NCBI RefSeq assembly: GCF_002887815.1
Contig: NZ_PDHO01000008.1
Coordinates: 1 to 64,000 of the forward strand
Length of the DNA: 64,000 bases
Direction of reading: 5' to 3'
Source: Mycobacterium sp. ENV421
Lineage (GTDB): Bacteria > Actinomycetota > Actinomycetes > Mycobacteriales > Mycobacteriaceae
Numbering within the stretch: position 1 is the first letter of the stretch; the number at the start of each line of letters is the position of its first letter. Under the pieces are notes generated by a model that worked only from the letters and a program-made list of their open reading frames with translations, was not told where the DNA came from and did no database searches. The position numbers were made by a program, and so were the translations under genes. Positions 27,872-35,247 of this stretch are shown here, piece after piece.

Positions 27872-29163
27872 GCGATTCCCGCTTCCTGCCTCAGCTGTTC
27901 CCACTTCTGTTGCGCCGCAGGCCGACGCGACGGCAGATGTTCGGTCGGCCACCCGTCGACAGGCTGATACTTCTTGAGCACATGCCGGGCCAGCACCGAC
28001 TTGTGCAGCTCATCGGGGCCGTCGCCGATCGATCCGAACCGGGTGATCCGATACCACTGCTCGACGGGCAGATCACCGGAGTACCCCAGCGCTCCACAGA
28101 CCTGAATCGTGCGGTCGAGCACCGCGAGCACGACCTTCGACACGTGCGCCTTAACCATCCCCAGATCGGCGCGCACCGCACCGGCCCCCAGCCGATCCAT
28201 CTTCCAGGCGGTGTGGAACGTCAACAACCGCGCGGCCTGAATCTCAGTGTGCGACAACGCGATGAAGTCCTGGACCATCTGATGCTCACCGAGCAGACGC
28301 CCGTGCGACTGCCGCGACACGGCGCGCTCCCCCATGATGTCCAGTGCACGTTGCGCCTGTCCGAGCCAGCGCATGGCGTGGTGGATCCGGCCACCACCGA
28401 GGCGCTGCTGGGCCAGCAGGAAACCCGCACCCCGCGGCCCGATCAGATGATCCGCCGGTACCCGGCAGTCCCGGAGCACCACCTCGGCGTGGTTACCGCG
28501 CCGGCCGTACTCCGGGTCGGCGTGCGCCATTGTGGGAATCTCCCGGACGATCTCGAGGCCGGGCGTATCGGTCGGCACCACGAAAATCGATGCGTGCCGG
28601 TGCGGCCGCTTGTCGGCATCGGTCTCGGCCACCACCAGGATGATGTCGGCACACGACGCGTTGGTGGTGAACCACTTGTGGCCGTTGATGATCCAACTGT
28701 CACCGTCAGTCACGGCGGTGGTGGCGATGACGGTGGGGTCGGCGCCGGCCAGGAACGGCTCGGTCAGGGCGAAGGCGCTCGAGATCTCACCGCGCAGATT
28801 CGGGAACAGCCACCGTTGCTTCTGCGCCTCGTCGGCGCCGTGGGCGAGCAGTTCCATATTGCCGCTGTCCGGCGCCTGCACACCGAACAGTTCCATCGAC
28901 ATCATGCAGCGGCCGATGATCTCCGACATCAGGGCCAGTTTGAGTTGACCGCCGCCGGTCCCGCCGAGGGCGGGATCGAGGAACATTCCCCAGAGCCCCT
29001 GCGCTTTGACCCGGTCCTGCAGATGACGTTTGACCGCCTGCCATTCGTCGGCGGGCAGCTCGGAAAGGATCGGCTCCAGCGGGATCACCTCGGCATCGAT
29101 GAACTCCCGCATCCACGCCAGCTGCTCGGCGAACTCGGGGTCGGTTTCGAAATCCCACGCCAT
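27868..29163 (-). CDS. Acyl-CoA dehydrogenase, ACAD10/11 type
   Basis: This 431-residue flavin acyl-CoA dehydrogenase is of the ACAD10/ACAD11 branch: APDSGNMELLAHGA, the FALTEP flavin motif, GGGRIHHAMRWLGQAQ, then the C-terminal helices with RTIQVCGALGYSGD. Human ACAD10/11 combine this domain with an APH kinase domain and channel 4-hydroxy acids into beta-oxidation; here the kinase is a separate gene at 24505. First gene of the minus-strand operon, starting just behind the palindrome at 29185-29210. The substrate chain length cannot be told. Confidence 0.92.
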   Translation of the reverse strand: MAWDFETDPEFAEQLAWMREFIDAEVIPLEPILSELPADEWQAVKRHLQDRVKAQGLWGMFLDPALGGTGGGQLKLALMSEIIGRCMMSMELFGVQAPDSGNMELLAHGADEAQKQRWLFPNLRGEISSAFALTEPFLAGADPTVIATTAVTDGDSWIINGHKWFTTNASCADIILVVAETDADKRPHRHASIFVVPTDTPGLEIVREIPTMAHADPEYGRRGNHAEVVLRDCRVPADHLIGPRGAGFLLAQQRLGGGRIHHAMRWLGQAQRALDIMGERAVSRQSHGRLLGEHQMVQDFIALSHTEIQAARLLTFHTAWKMDRLGAGAVRADLGMVKAHVSKVVLAVLDRTIQVCGALGYSGDLPVEQWYRITRFGSIGDGPDELHKSVLARHVLKKYQPVDGWPTEHLPSRRPAAQQKWEQLRQEAGIA

Positions 29164-29184
29164 GACAGCCCTTCCGCCGAGTCG

Positions 29185-29210
29185 GATCACAGTGTAATCA
29201 TGGTGTGATC
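29185..29210. promoter_or_regulatory. Operator-like inverted repeat in the divergent ACAD/quinone-reductase promoter
   Basis: Perfect 7-bp arms GATCACA (29185-29191) and TGTGATC (29204-29210) are separated by 12 bp, centred between the divergent starts at 29163 and 29242. It is the probable site for the TetR protein encoded at the end of the minus-strand operon. Confidence 0.55.
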
Positions 29211-29241
29211 GTCGAGCGCAACGCCGCGGAGGTACCGACCG

Positions 29242-30237
29242 ATGAGAGCGTGGCAGGTGCACGGCCCCGGCGAGCCCGAGGCCGTTTTGCGGTTGGTGGA
29301 GCGCGAGGTGCCCGACCCCGGGCCTGGTCAGGTGCGGGTCCGCGTCGCCGCGGCCGGAATCGGCCTGCCCGATGTCCTGATGTGCCGCGGCACCTATCCG
29401 CTCACCCCCGCCGTCCCCTTCACCCCCGGCCAGGAGATGGCGGGCACGGTCACCGCGGTCGGTCCCGGGATCGACATCCCGATCGGTACCCGGGTCATGG
29501 GAGTCAGCGACTTCATGAACGGCAACGGCTCGTTCGCCGAGGAAGCATTGGCGCCTGCGGCGTCGGTCGTCCCCGCGCCCGCGACGCTCGACGACTGCGC
29601 CGCCGCCGGCTTCTGGATCCCCAACGTCACCGCGTGGACCGGTCTGGTCGATCGCGGGCAGCTGCGAGCCGGGCAGCGCCTGGCAATCCTCGGTTCGGCC
29701 GGCGGCAGCGGCATCGCGGCCGTCCAACTCGGTAAGGCATTGGGAGCCACAGTGATTGCGGTGGCCGGTGACCAGAGTCGTGCCGAGTTCTGCCGGTCGT
29801 TCGGCGCGGACCACGTCGTGGTGGCCAGAGACGACGCCGCCGACGACGGCCGTCCCCTGGCCCAGGCTTTGCGGGAACTCACCGACTGGCGGGGCGTCGA
29901 CATGATCTTCGACCCGGTCGGCGGGGCTCAGGGCAGCAACGCGATGGGCGCACTGGCCCGCGACGGCCGACACCTCGCCGTCGGTTTCGCCAGCGGCAGC
30001 TGGCCGACGGTCGACGTCCAGATGATGGCGGTCACCAACACCTCACTGGTGGGTGTTCTCGCCGCCCCGGAGTCGCGCGAACACACCGAGGACGTGCTGC
30101 GCGGCCTCACCGACCTCCTCGACCGCGGCGCCATCCACGACACCGTCGGCACGCGGTGGGCGTTCGCCGACGCTCCCGCAGCCCTCACGCACGTTGCCGA
30201 CCGCAGCCAACCGGGCAAGTGCGTCCTTGCCGTGTGA
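29242..30237 (+). CDS. NADPH:quinone oxidoreductase-like MDR protein
   Basis: This 331-residue MDR-family enzyme of the zinc-free QOR type is similar in kind to the gene at 26861. It has the GroES-like part (GIGLPDVLMCRGTYP, FTPGQEMAGTV), the Rossmann motif LGSAGGSGIAAVQLGKALGA near residue 155 and a C-terminal GKCVLAV. It reduces quinones or alpha,beta-unsaturated carbonyls with NADPH. ATG 29242 follows GGAGG. Divergent from the acyl-CoA dehydrogenase operon across the inverted repeat, so probably co-regulated with it. Confidence 0.9.
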   Translation: MRAWQVHGPGEPEAVLRLVEREVPDPGPGQVRVRVAAAGIGLPDVLMCRGTYPLTPAVPFTPGQEMAGTVTAVGPGIDIPIGTRVMGVSDFMNGNGSFAEEALAPAASVVPAPATLDDCAAAGFWIPNVTAWTGLVDRGQLRAGQRLAILGSAGGSGIAAVQLGKALGATVIAVAGDQSRAEFCRSFGADHVVVARDDAADDGRPLAQALRELTDWRGVDMIFDPVGGAQGSNAMGALARDGRHLAVGFASGSWPTVDVQMMAVTNTSLVGVLAAPESREHTEDVLRGLTDLLDRGAIHDTVGTRWAFADAPAALTHVADRSQPGKCVLAV

Positions 30238-30245
30238 CCAGCGGG

Positions 30246-31061
30246 TCAGGCCAGGGCAGCCCGTTCGACATCGAGCAACTGCTCGCCGCGCCGTTCCTCG
30301 TCATAGGCCTCGCGGCCACCGCGCAGGCCGAACAGTCGCTTGGACACCAGCAGATAGATGACCGCGGCGACGTTGATGACGAACGCTCCCCCGCGGGTGA
30401 GCGTGACCCCTTTGACCAGGAGGTCGTAAACCTCCAACGGCAGGAAGATCGACGTCGCGACCACGGCGAAGTATTCGCCCCAGCGCGACAGCAGCCACAA
30501 ACCGACACCCTCGATCAGCTCCAGCAGCGCGTAGACCAGCAGCGCGACGAACACCAGCATCAGCGTGCCGGGTGTGGTGGCCAGTGCCTTCTCCAACTCG
30601 TGCACGGCGGTCATCTGGTCGACTTTGATTCCCGACGCCCGCAGCAATGGCAGGTCGCGTTCGACGGCGGCTTGGATCGAGCCCTGCGCGCCACGGAACT
30701 GCCACACCGCCCACGCGGCAAGCGCGATCAGCAGCGCCCGAACCCACCGCTCCACTGCCAGCGCCCGCACGATGATCGCCTGCCGCAACGCGCCGCCGCG
30801 AAGGATCAGCGGGGCGTGGTCGGCGGGGCCGCGGCCATGGGGAGGTCCGATGACGAACTCCCCGCACCGCAGGCAACGCCACACTTCACCCAGCCCCGTC
30901 GTCCCGCTCAACCGCTCGGCGAGGGCGGCGTCGTCGGGTGCGTAGGTGACGTGCCCTTGCCGCGCGCAGGTGAACAGTTCCCAGCGGTTGATGCCGCGGG
31001 GTGACTTCTCAGCCCTGCGCTGTTCCTTCGATGTCGCCACCGATCCATCATGTCGCCTCAC
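30246..31061 (-). CDS. DUF2127 integral membrane protein
   Basis: This 271-residue protein has ~100 polar N-terminal residues including a possible metal site (CLRCGEF), then about four membrane segments (VRALLIALAAWAVWQF; TLMLVFVALLVYALLELIEGVGLWLL; YFAVVATSIFLPLEVYDLL; GAFVINVAAVIYLLVSKRLF). The ELIEGVGLWL and RWGEYFAVVATSIFLPLE stretches are typical of DUF2127. Function unknown. It converges with the quinone-reductase gene and is divergent from the secreted metalloprotease. Confidence 0.88.
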   Translation of the reverse strand: MRRHDGSVATSKEQRRAEKSPRGINRWELFTCARQGHVTYAPDDAALAERLSGTTGLGEVWRCLRCGEFVIGPPHGRGPADHAPLILRGGALRQAIIVRALAVERWVRALLIALAAWAVWQFRGAQGSIQAAVERDLPLLRASGIKVDQMTAVHELEKALATTPGTLMLVFVALLVYALLELIEGVGLWLLSRWGEYFAVVATSIFLPLEVYDLLVKGVTLTRGGAFVINVAAVIYLLVSKRLFGLRGGREAYDEERRGEQLLDVERAALA

Positions 31062-31137
31062 GATGTCAACTACCTGCGGCTGTCACGATCGGGGCGAACT
31101 TCGCGCGTAACCGCTCCACAAAGGCGCCGACTTAGCT

Positions 31138-31230
31138 TAAGATTCGCTGAGAAAGCAAACGGGTGCCCGGCCGCCTCGGCAGTTTGGCACCCACATCGGG
31201 GGGTTTGCCTGAAGTCCGCCGACTTCACCG
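31138..31230 (+). promoter_or_regulatory. Promoter and foldable 5' leader of the secreted metalloprotease gene
   Basis: A TAAGAT -10 hexamer (31138-31143) predicts a start near 31150. From there nested stems form: GCAAAC (31155-31160) with GTTTGC (31203-31208), and inside it GGGTGCC (31161-31167) with GGCACCC (31186-31192). A separate hairpin TGAAGTC-CGCC-GACTTCA follows (31210-31227). I do not recognise a known riboswitch class. The ribosome site GAAGG lies about 30 nt after the last stem. Confidence 0.45.
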
Positions 31231-31261
31231 GCAACAGACGACGCACGAAGGCGGTACTTCC

Positions 31262-33025
31262 ATGGCAAATGTCCAGCGTGGCGCACGAGCTGGTGCAGCC
31301 GCCGTCGCATTGGGCCTGTCTCTGGTCTGGCCGACCGTCGCCATTGCCAGTGCGGACAGTCCCGACAGCGGTTCGTCCTCCACATCGGCCGGTCCGGCAA
31401 AGGCCAAGAGCGGGGTCGCAAAATCGGCTCGCACGGCCAAACCCAGCCAGAACAACACCGCGTCGTCATCGTCGAAGACGCCCTCCGCCGCCAGCAGTAG
31501 CAGCCGCAAGCCCACGTCAGCGGCGCGCGTCCACGCCGGCATCCCCGCCCCGACGAGCGTCGAGAAGCCCACGGCGCAGTCCAGCCGCACGGTCTACGAC
31601 GCCACGTCCGCCGCGAGTGCCACGTCCGCCGCGAGCGCCGACGCCGAGAGCACCCCGGCGCAGACAACCGACAGCCAGCAGTCGGCCACCAGCTCCACCA
31701 CCCAGGCGGTGACCGCCACGCCGACCCCGGCGAGCGGGAAGGCAACGACGATCACCGCCTTCCGGGTGCCCTCGGCCAGCGCGTCGCCCACCGATGTGTT
31801 GACCAGTCTGGTGGGCTCGGTTCAGGGGCTTTTCGAGGGCGCTGCTCTGTTGGTGCGCCGCACGTTCTTCAATGAGGCACCGACGGTCGCGCCCGTTCAG
31901 CTGACCGGTGAGACCACCGGGCCGATCACCGGGACCATCGATGCGACCGACCCCGAGGGCGATCATCTGGTCTATAAGGTGACCCAGCAAGGCCACTACG
32001 GGAATGTCGTGGTCAATTCGGACGGCAGCTACACCTACACCCCGACTGCGGACTTCACGGGCGTCGACTCGTTCGTCGTCTCGGCGACCGACACCGGTCC
32101 GCACATCAACCTGCTCAACTGGTTCCGAACCTCCAGCGCCTATGCGGCCGGGGCCATCTACCAGGAGCCGGCGAACGCCCACCGGATCACATACACCTTC
32201 ACCTACGGCAACGGTTCGCAGTTCTGGTCCAGTGCCGCTCGTGCCGAGTTGGCGGCGACGGCCATCTACCTGTCGAGCTATTTCGAGCCTCAGTACGACG
32301 TCAACATCACCTATGCCGTCACCGGCCAGTACTCGCTGGCGGGTGGGACGCTGGCATCGGCAGGAAGCGACCTGATCAGTGACAATGCCGGCTTCTACGA
32401 CACCGTGGTGGAGAACAAGATCCTCACCGGTGTGGACTCCAATGGGTCGGCCGCCGACGGAACGATCGACTGGAACTTCGGCTACGGCTGGGGCTACTTC
32501 TCGACGGTGCCCGGGGGAAGCTACGACTTCCAGTCCACGGCGATGCACGAGCTGCTGCACACCTACGGCTTCCTGTCGGTTGTCGACAGCGTCGCCTCCG
32601 GCAACAACGCTGGGCCGAATTGGACCACCTTCGACAGCCACATGGTCGACAAGAACGGGAACTCCGTGTTCAACGGCACGACGTTCAACACCGCCTACAA
32701 CCCGAATCTGACCGGCGGCGTCAGCAACGGCATGTACTTCGGTGGCGCCAACGCGATGGCGGCCAACGGCGGAAACCCGGTACCGCTGTACAGCCCGAAC
32801 CCGTGGGAGTCCGGCAGCTCAATGTCGCACCTGAACGACGACTACTACACCGGCGCCGATGAGAAACTGATGAACGCCTCATCGAACACCGGGCTGGGCG
32901 TCCGGACACTGAGCCCCATCGAGATCGGGATCATGAAGGATCTCGGCTACACGATGGTGTCGGCGTCCCCGACCGTGGCGGTGCTGTTCATCGGCCTGAT
33001 GCTCGTCCGCCGCCGGCGGCAGTAG
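31262..33025 (+). CDS. Secreted, probably membrane-anchored HExxH metalloprotease with VCBS-like domain
   Basis: This 587-residue exported protein has a signal peptide at residues 1-31 (ending AIASA), a low-complexity Ser/Ala/Thr-rich region to ~200 and a VCBS/cadherin-like domain at ~204-280 (DPEGDHLVYKV, GSYTYTPTADFTGVDSF). A metalloprotease-like domain spans ~300-565 with H429-E-x-x-H433-x-x-G-F and the late motif LSPIEIGIMKDLGY seen in leishmanolysin-like bacterial proteases. The C-terminal 17-residue hydrophobic stretch ending RRRRQ looks like a membrane anchor without LPxTG. ATG 31262 is selected for its signal peptide. Substrate unknown. Confidence 0.85.
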   Translation: MANVQRGARAGAAAVALGLSLVWPTVAIASADSPDSGSSSTSAGPAKAKSGVAKSARTAKPSQNNTASSSSKTPSAASSSSRKPTSAARVHAGIPAPTSVEKPTAQSSRTVYDATSAASATSAASADAESTPAQTTDSQQSATSSTTQAVTATPTPASGKATTITAFRVPSASASPTDVLTSLVGSVQGLFEGAALLVRRTFFNEAPTVAPVQLTGETTGPITGTIDATDPEGDHLVYKVTQQGHYGNVVVNSDGSYTYTPTADFTGVDSFVVSATDTGPHINLLNWFRTSSAYAAGAIYQEPANAHRITYTFTYGNGSQFWSSAARAELAATAIYLSSYFEPQYDVNITYAVTGQYSLAGGTLASAGSDLISDNAGFYDTVVENKILTGVDSNGSAADGTIDWNFGYGWGYFSTVPGGSYDFQSTAMHELLHTYGFLSVVDSVASGNNAGPNWTTFDSHMVDKNGNSVFNGTTFNTAYNPNLTGGVSNGMYFGGANAMAANGGNPVPLYSPNPWESGSSMSHLNDDYYTGADEKLMNASSNTGLGVRTLSPIEIGIMKDLGYTMVSASPTVAVLFIGLMLVRRRRQ

Positions 33026-33037
33026 CACCGCGAACGG

Positions 33038-33424
33038 TCAGTTGCTGCCTGGGCAGGAGATCGTGAGATAGACGGTCGTGTTGGCAGGCGGGTGATCCCC
33101 CTGCAGGCCGTCGACACCGGTGATCTTGCACTCCGACAACGGGCGGTCACTGCCGCTTCCGGCGGAGAAGTTGTACTGGACGTTGTAGCCCTGACTCTGC
33201 AGCGCCAGCATGCCGTCCGCCGCGTTCTGGTTCTGGTTGAAAGCACGCGGCGGCATCTGGATGACTCCCTTCTCGGTGGGAGACGGGGCTGGTTTGCTCG
33301 TCGAGGCGCTACTCGAGGTGGTGGACGACGGGCTCTCCTTGGACGACTGGCCGCATCCCGCTGAAAGACCGGCAACGGCAACGATTGCCAGAAAGCCGCC
33401 GGCCAGCGTGAGCTGACGAGACAT
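33038..33424 (-). CDS. Small lipoprotein, PASTA/DUF4333-like
   Basis: This 128-residue lipoprotein has a signal peptide with lipobox LSAGC (Cys at about residue 24), a Ser/Thr/Pro-rich linker and a ~75-residue domain with two cysteines (LSECKI, TISCPGSN) likely forming a disulphide. Family assignment is loose: the core with GYNVQYN and DGLQGDHPP resembles PASTA/DUF4333-like envelope domains. ATG 33424 gives the proper signal peptide; an upstream in-frame ATG 33457 would add a polar extension. It converges with the metalloprotease gene (12 bp apart). Confidence 0.75.
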   Translation of the reverse strand: MSRQLTLAGGFLAIVAVAGLSAGCGQSSKESPSSTTSSSASTSKPAPSPTEKGVIQMPPRAFNQNQNAADGMLALQSQGYNVQYNFSAGSGSDRPLSECKITGVDGLQGDHPPANTTVYLTISCPGSN

Positions 33425-33613
33425 CGTGACCGACCGATTAATGCCGTGCTTGACCATGCCGCAAAACCTATCGGCCTGCGCGAAACCGTCAAACCCGATC
33501 AGCCCTTTCCTGAGGCCGCGTCAAGAGATGTTCGTCCGCGCGCAACCTTCCCGACATCACCACCCCGTCGCGCCGCCGCTGATAGTCTCCGACGAATCGG
33601 GGGTGCGGCGACG

Positions 33614-35245
33614 ATGCCCATTGGGTCAATTCGGACACGAAGCGCCAGTCGGGCGAAGTGGATCTCGCTCGTAGCTGTCGCCGCGACCCTTGTCGCCCTT
33701 GCGTATTCGGTCACCCCGTCCGACCGGACCCCAGCACTGCCCGGCGCTATCAGCGGTCCGTATGCGTCGCTGCTGACGGCATCCACCGACCTGGGTCCAT
33801 CCGGCGCCGCTGTGGTCCAGCTGATTGCCGGGCTTCGAGACGATTCCCGACCCGCGACGCTGATCAGCTGGGCTCAGCAGCACGGACTGTCGGTGCGCTG
33901 GCGCCCGGGCGATCACTGGGCCGCGGTGACCGGCGCGGCGTCCGCGGTCGGCCTCGCCTTCGATGTCGCCGTACACGACTTTCGCGGCCGGACCGGTCAG
34001 GTCTTCTACGCCTCGCCGCAGCAGCCGGCCGTTCCTACGCCCGTCGTCGGCGACGTGACCGAGCTCGGCCGGATCCTCGGATACGTCCCGCACAACGAAT
34101 CGGTCCCGGTTATCGTGCCGCTGGATGTGCCCGATCAAGGGCTGGGACCGGCCGGGCTGCTCCGTACCTACAACGCCGCGCCGCTGCGCGAAAGCGGGTA
34201 CACCGGTAAAGGTTCGACAGTTCTGGTGTTCGCCTTCGACGGGTTCGACCAAGAGGACCTCGACATGTTCGCGTCCGCCTTCGACTTGCCGAAGTTCACC
34301 CCAGAACTGATGGGCGACATGCCATCTCAGCGCAGCGGCGAGGCGACCATGGACCTGGAAGCCATCCATGCCGTGGCCCCCGACGCCAAGACGGTATTGG
34401 TCAACGCCCGGGGTACCGTGTCCGGTGACGCCACCTATCAGAAGATCGGCGCCTTGATGGAAGAGGCGGATCGACGTTATCCCGGTGCGATATGGAGCTT
34501 TTCGATCGGCTGGGGATGCGACAAGATCGCGACCGCCGCGGATCTGATCCCGGCCCGTTCTGCACTTCGTGCCGCGCTGCGACGCGGCACCACCGCGTTC
34601 AACGCCAGCGGCGACCTCGCCGGACTGGAGTGCAAGGGTGGCCACAACTGGTCCTCCCCACCGTCACCCGACGACGTCGGCCTGGATTCGGTGGCCTCTC
34701 TGCCGGAGATGACCGATGTCGGCGGTACCACGTTGTCCACCGACGCCGACGGGCGTTGGCTGGCCGAACAGTCGTGGTTCGCACCCGCTATCTCCCACGG
34801 CACGGGCGGTGGGGTGTCCAACTTGTTCGAGCGGCCGCCGTGGCAGGCGGGGCTACGCGTGGCGGCTCCGCCCGGACGCCGGCTCACCCCGGACATCGCG
34901 GCCGTCGCTGACCCGTACACCGGTGTGCGCATCGTCTTTCGACGCCAGCACGTCATGGGTGGCGGCACCTCGCTCGCCGCGCCGATCTGGGCCGGGATGA
35001 CCGCGCTGATGAACGACTATCTTCGACGCAACGGCGGCGGCCCCATCGGAGAGCTCAATCCTCTGTTGTACGAGATTGCCCAGGGTGCAAGGCTTCCCGC
35101 ATTCCGTGACGTCACTCTGGGCGGCAATGCCGTCGATGACGCAGGCCCCGGCTATGACCTCGTGACGGGACTGGGAACTCCGGACCTCGACCATCTGGCA
35201 CGCGACATTCTGGCGCTGCAGAAATGCGGTGTCGGATGCGGCTGA
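33614..35245 (+). CDS. Sedolisin-type serine protease (peptidase family S53)
   Basis: This 543-residue exported protease of the S53 family has an N-terminal hydrophobic segment (residues ~14-35), a propeptide to ~190 and a catalytic domain. The triad is E243/D247 (GEATMDLE) and S453 in GGGTSLAAP, with D334 (ASGDLAG) as the oxyanion Asp. The C-terminal calcium loop (DVTLGGN, GPGYDLVTGLGTPD) is present. S53 enzymes usually work at acid pH. The frame is open upstream, but ATG 33614 gives the signal segment. Its stop lies 2 bp before the next gene. Confidence 0.92.
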   Translation: MPIGSIRTRSASRAKWISLVAVAATLVALAYSVTPSDRTPALPGAISGPYASLLTASTDLGPSGAAVVQLIAGLRDDSRPATLISWAQQHGLSVRWRPGDHWAAVTGAASAVGLAFDVAVHDFRGRTGQVFYASPQQPAVPTPVVGDVTELGRILGYVPHNESVPVIVPLDVPDQGLGPAGLLRTYNAAPLRESGYTGKGSTVLVFAFDGFDQEDLDMFASAFDLPKFTPELMGDMPSQRSGEATMDLEAIHAVAPDAKTVLVNARGTVSGDATYQKIGALMEEADRRYPGAIWSFSIGWGCDKIATAADLIPARSALRAALRRGTTAFNASGDLAGLECKGGHNWSSPPSPDDVGLDSVASLPEMTDVGGTTLSTDADGRWLAEQSWFAPAISHGTGGGVSNLFERPPWQAGLRVAAPPGRRLTPDIAAVADPYTGVRIVFRRQHVMGGGTSLAAPIWAGMTALMNDYLRRNGGGPIGELNPLLYEIAQGARLPAFRDVTLGGNAVDDAGPGYDLVTGLGTPDLDHLARDILALQKCGVGCG

Positions 35246-35247
35246 GC

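Noticed and set aside
27910..29208. 432-codon plus-strand frame opposite the acyl-CoA dehydrogenase
   Set aside because: The dehydrogenase has all family motifs; the opposite frame is an Arg/His-rich shadow.
31138..31230. Leader of the metalloprotease as a ydaO-type c-di-AMP riboswitch
   Set aside because: The stems are real, but the conserved ydaO sequence blocks that I recall are not present; kept only as an unnamed structured leader.
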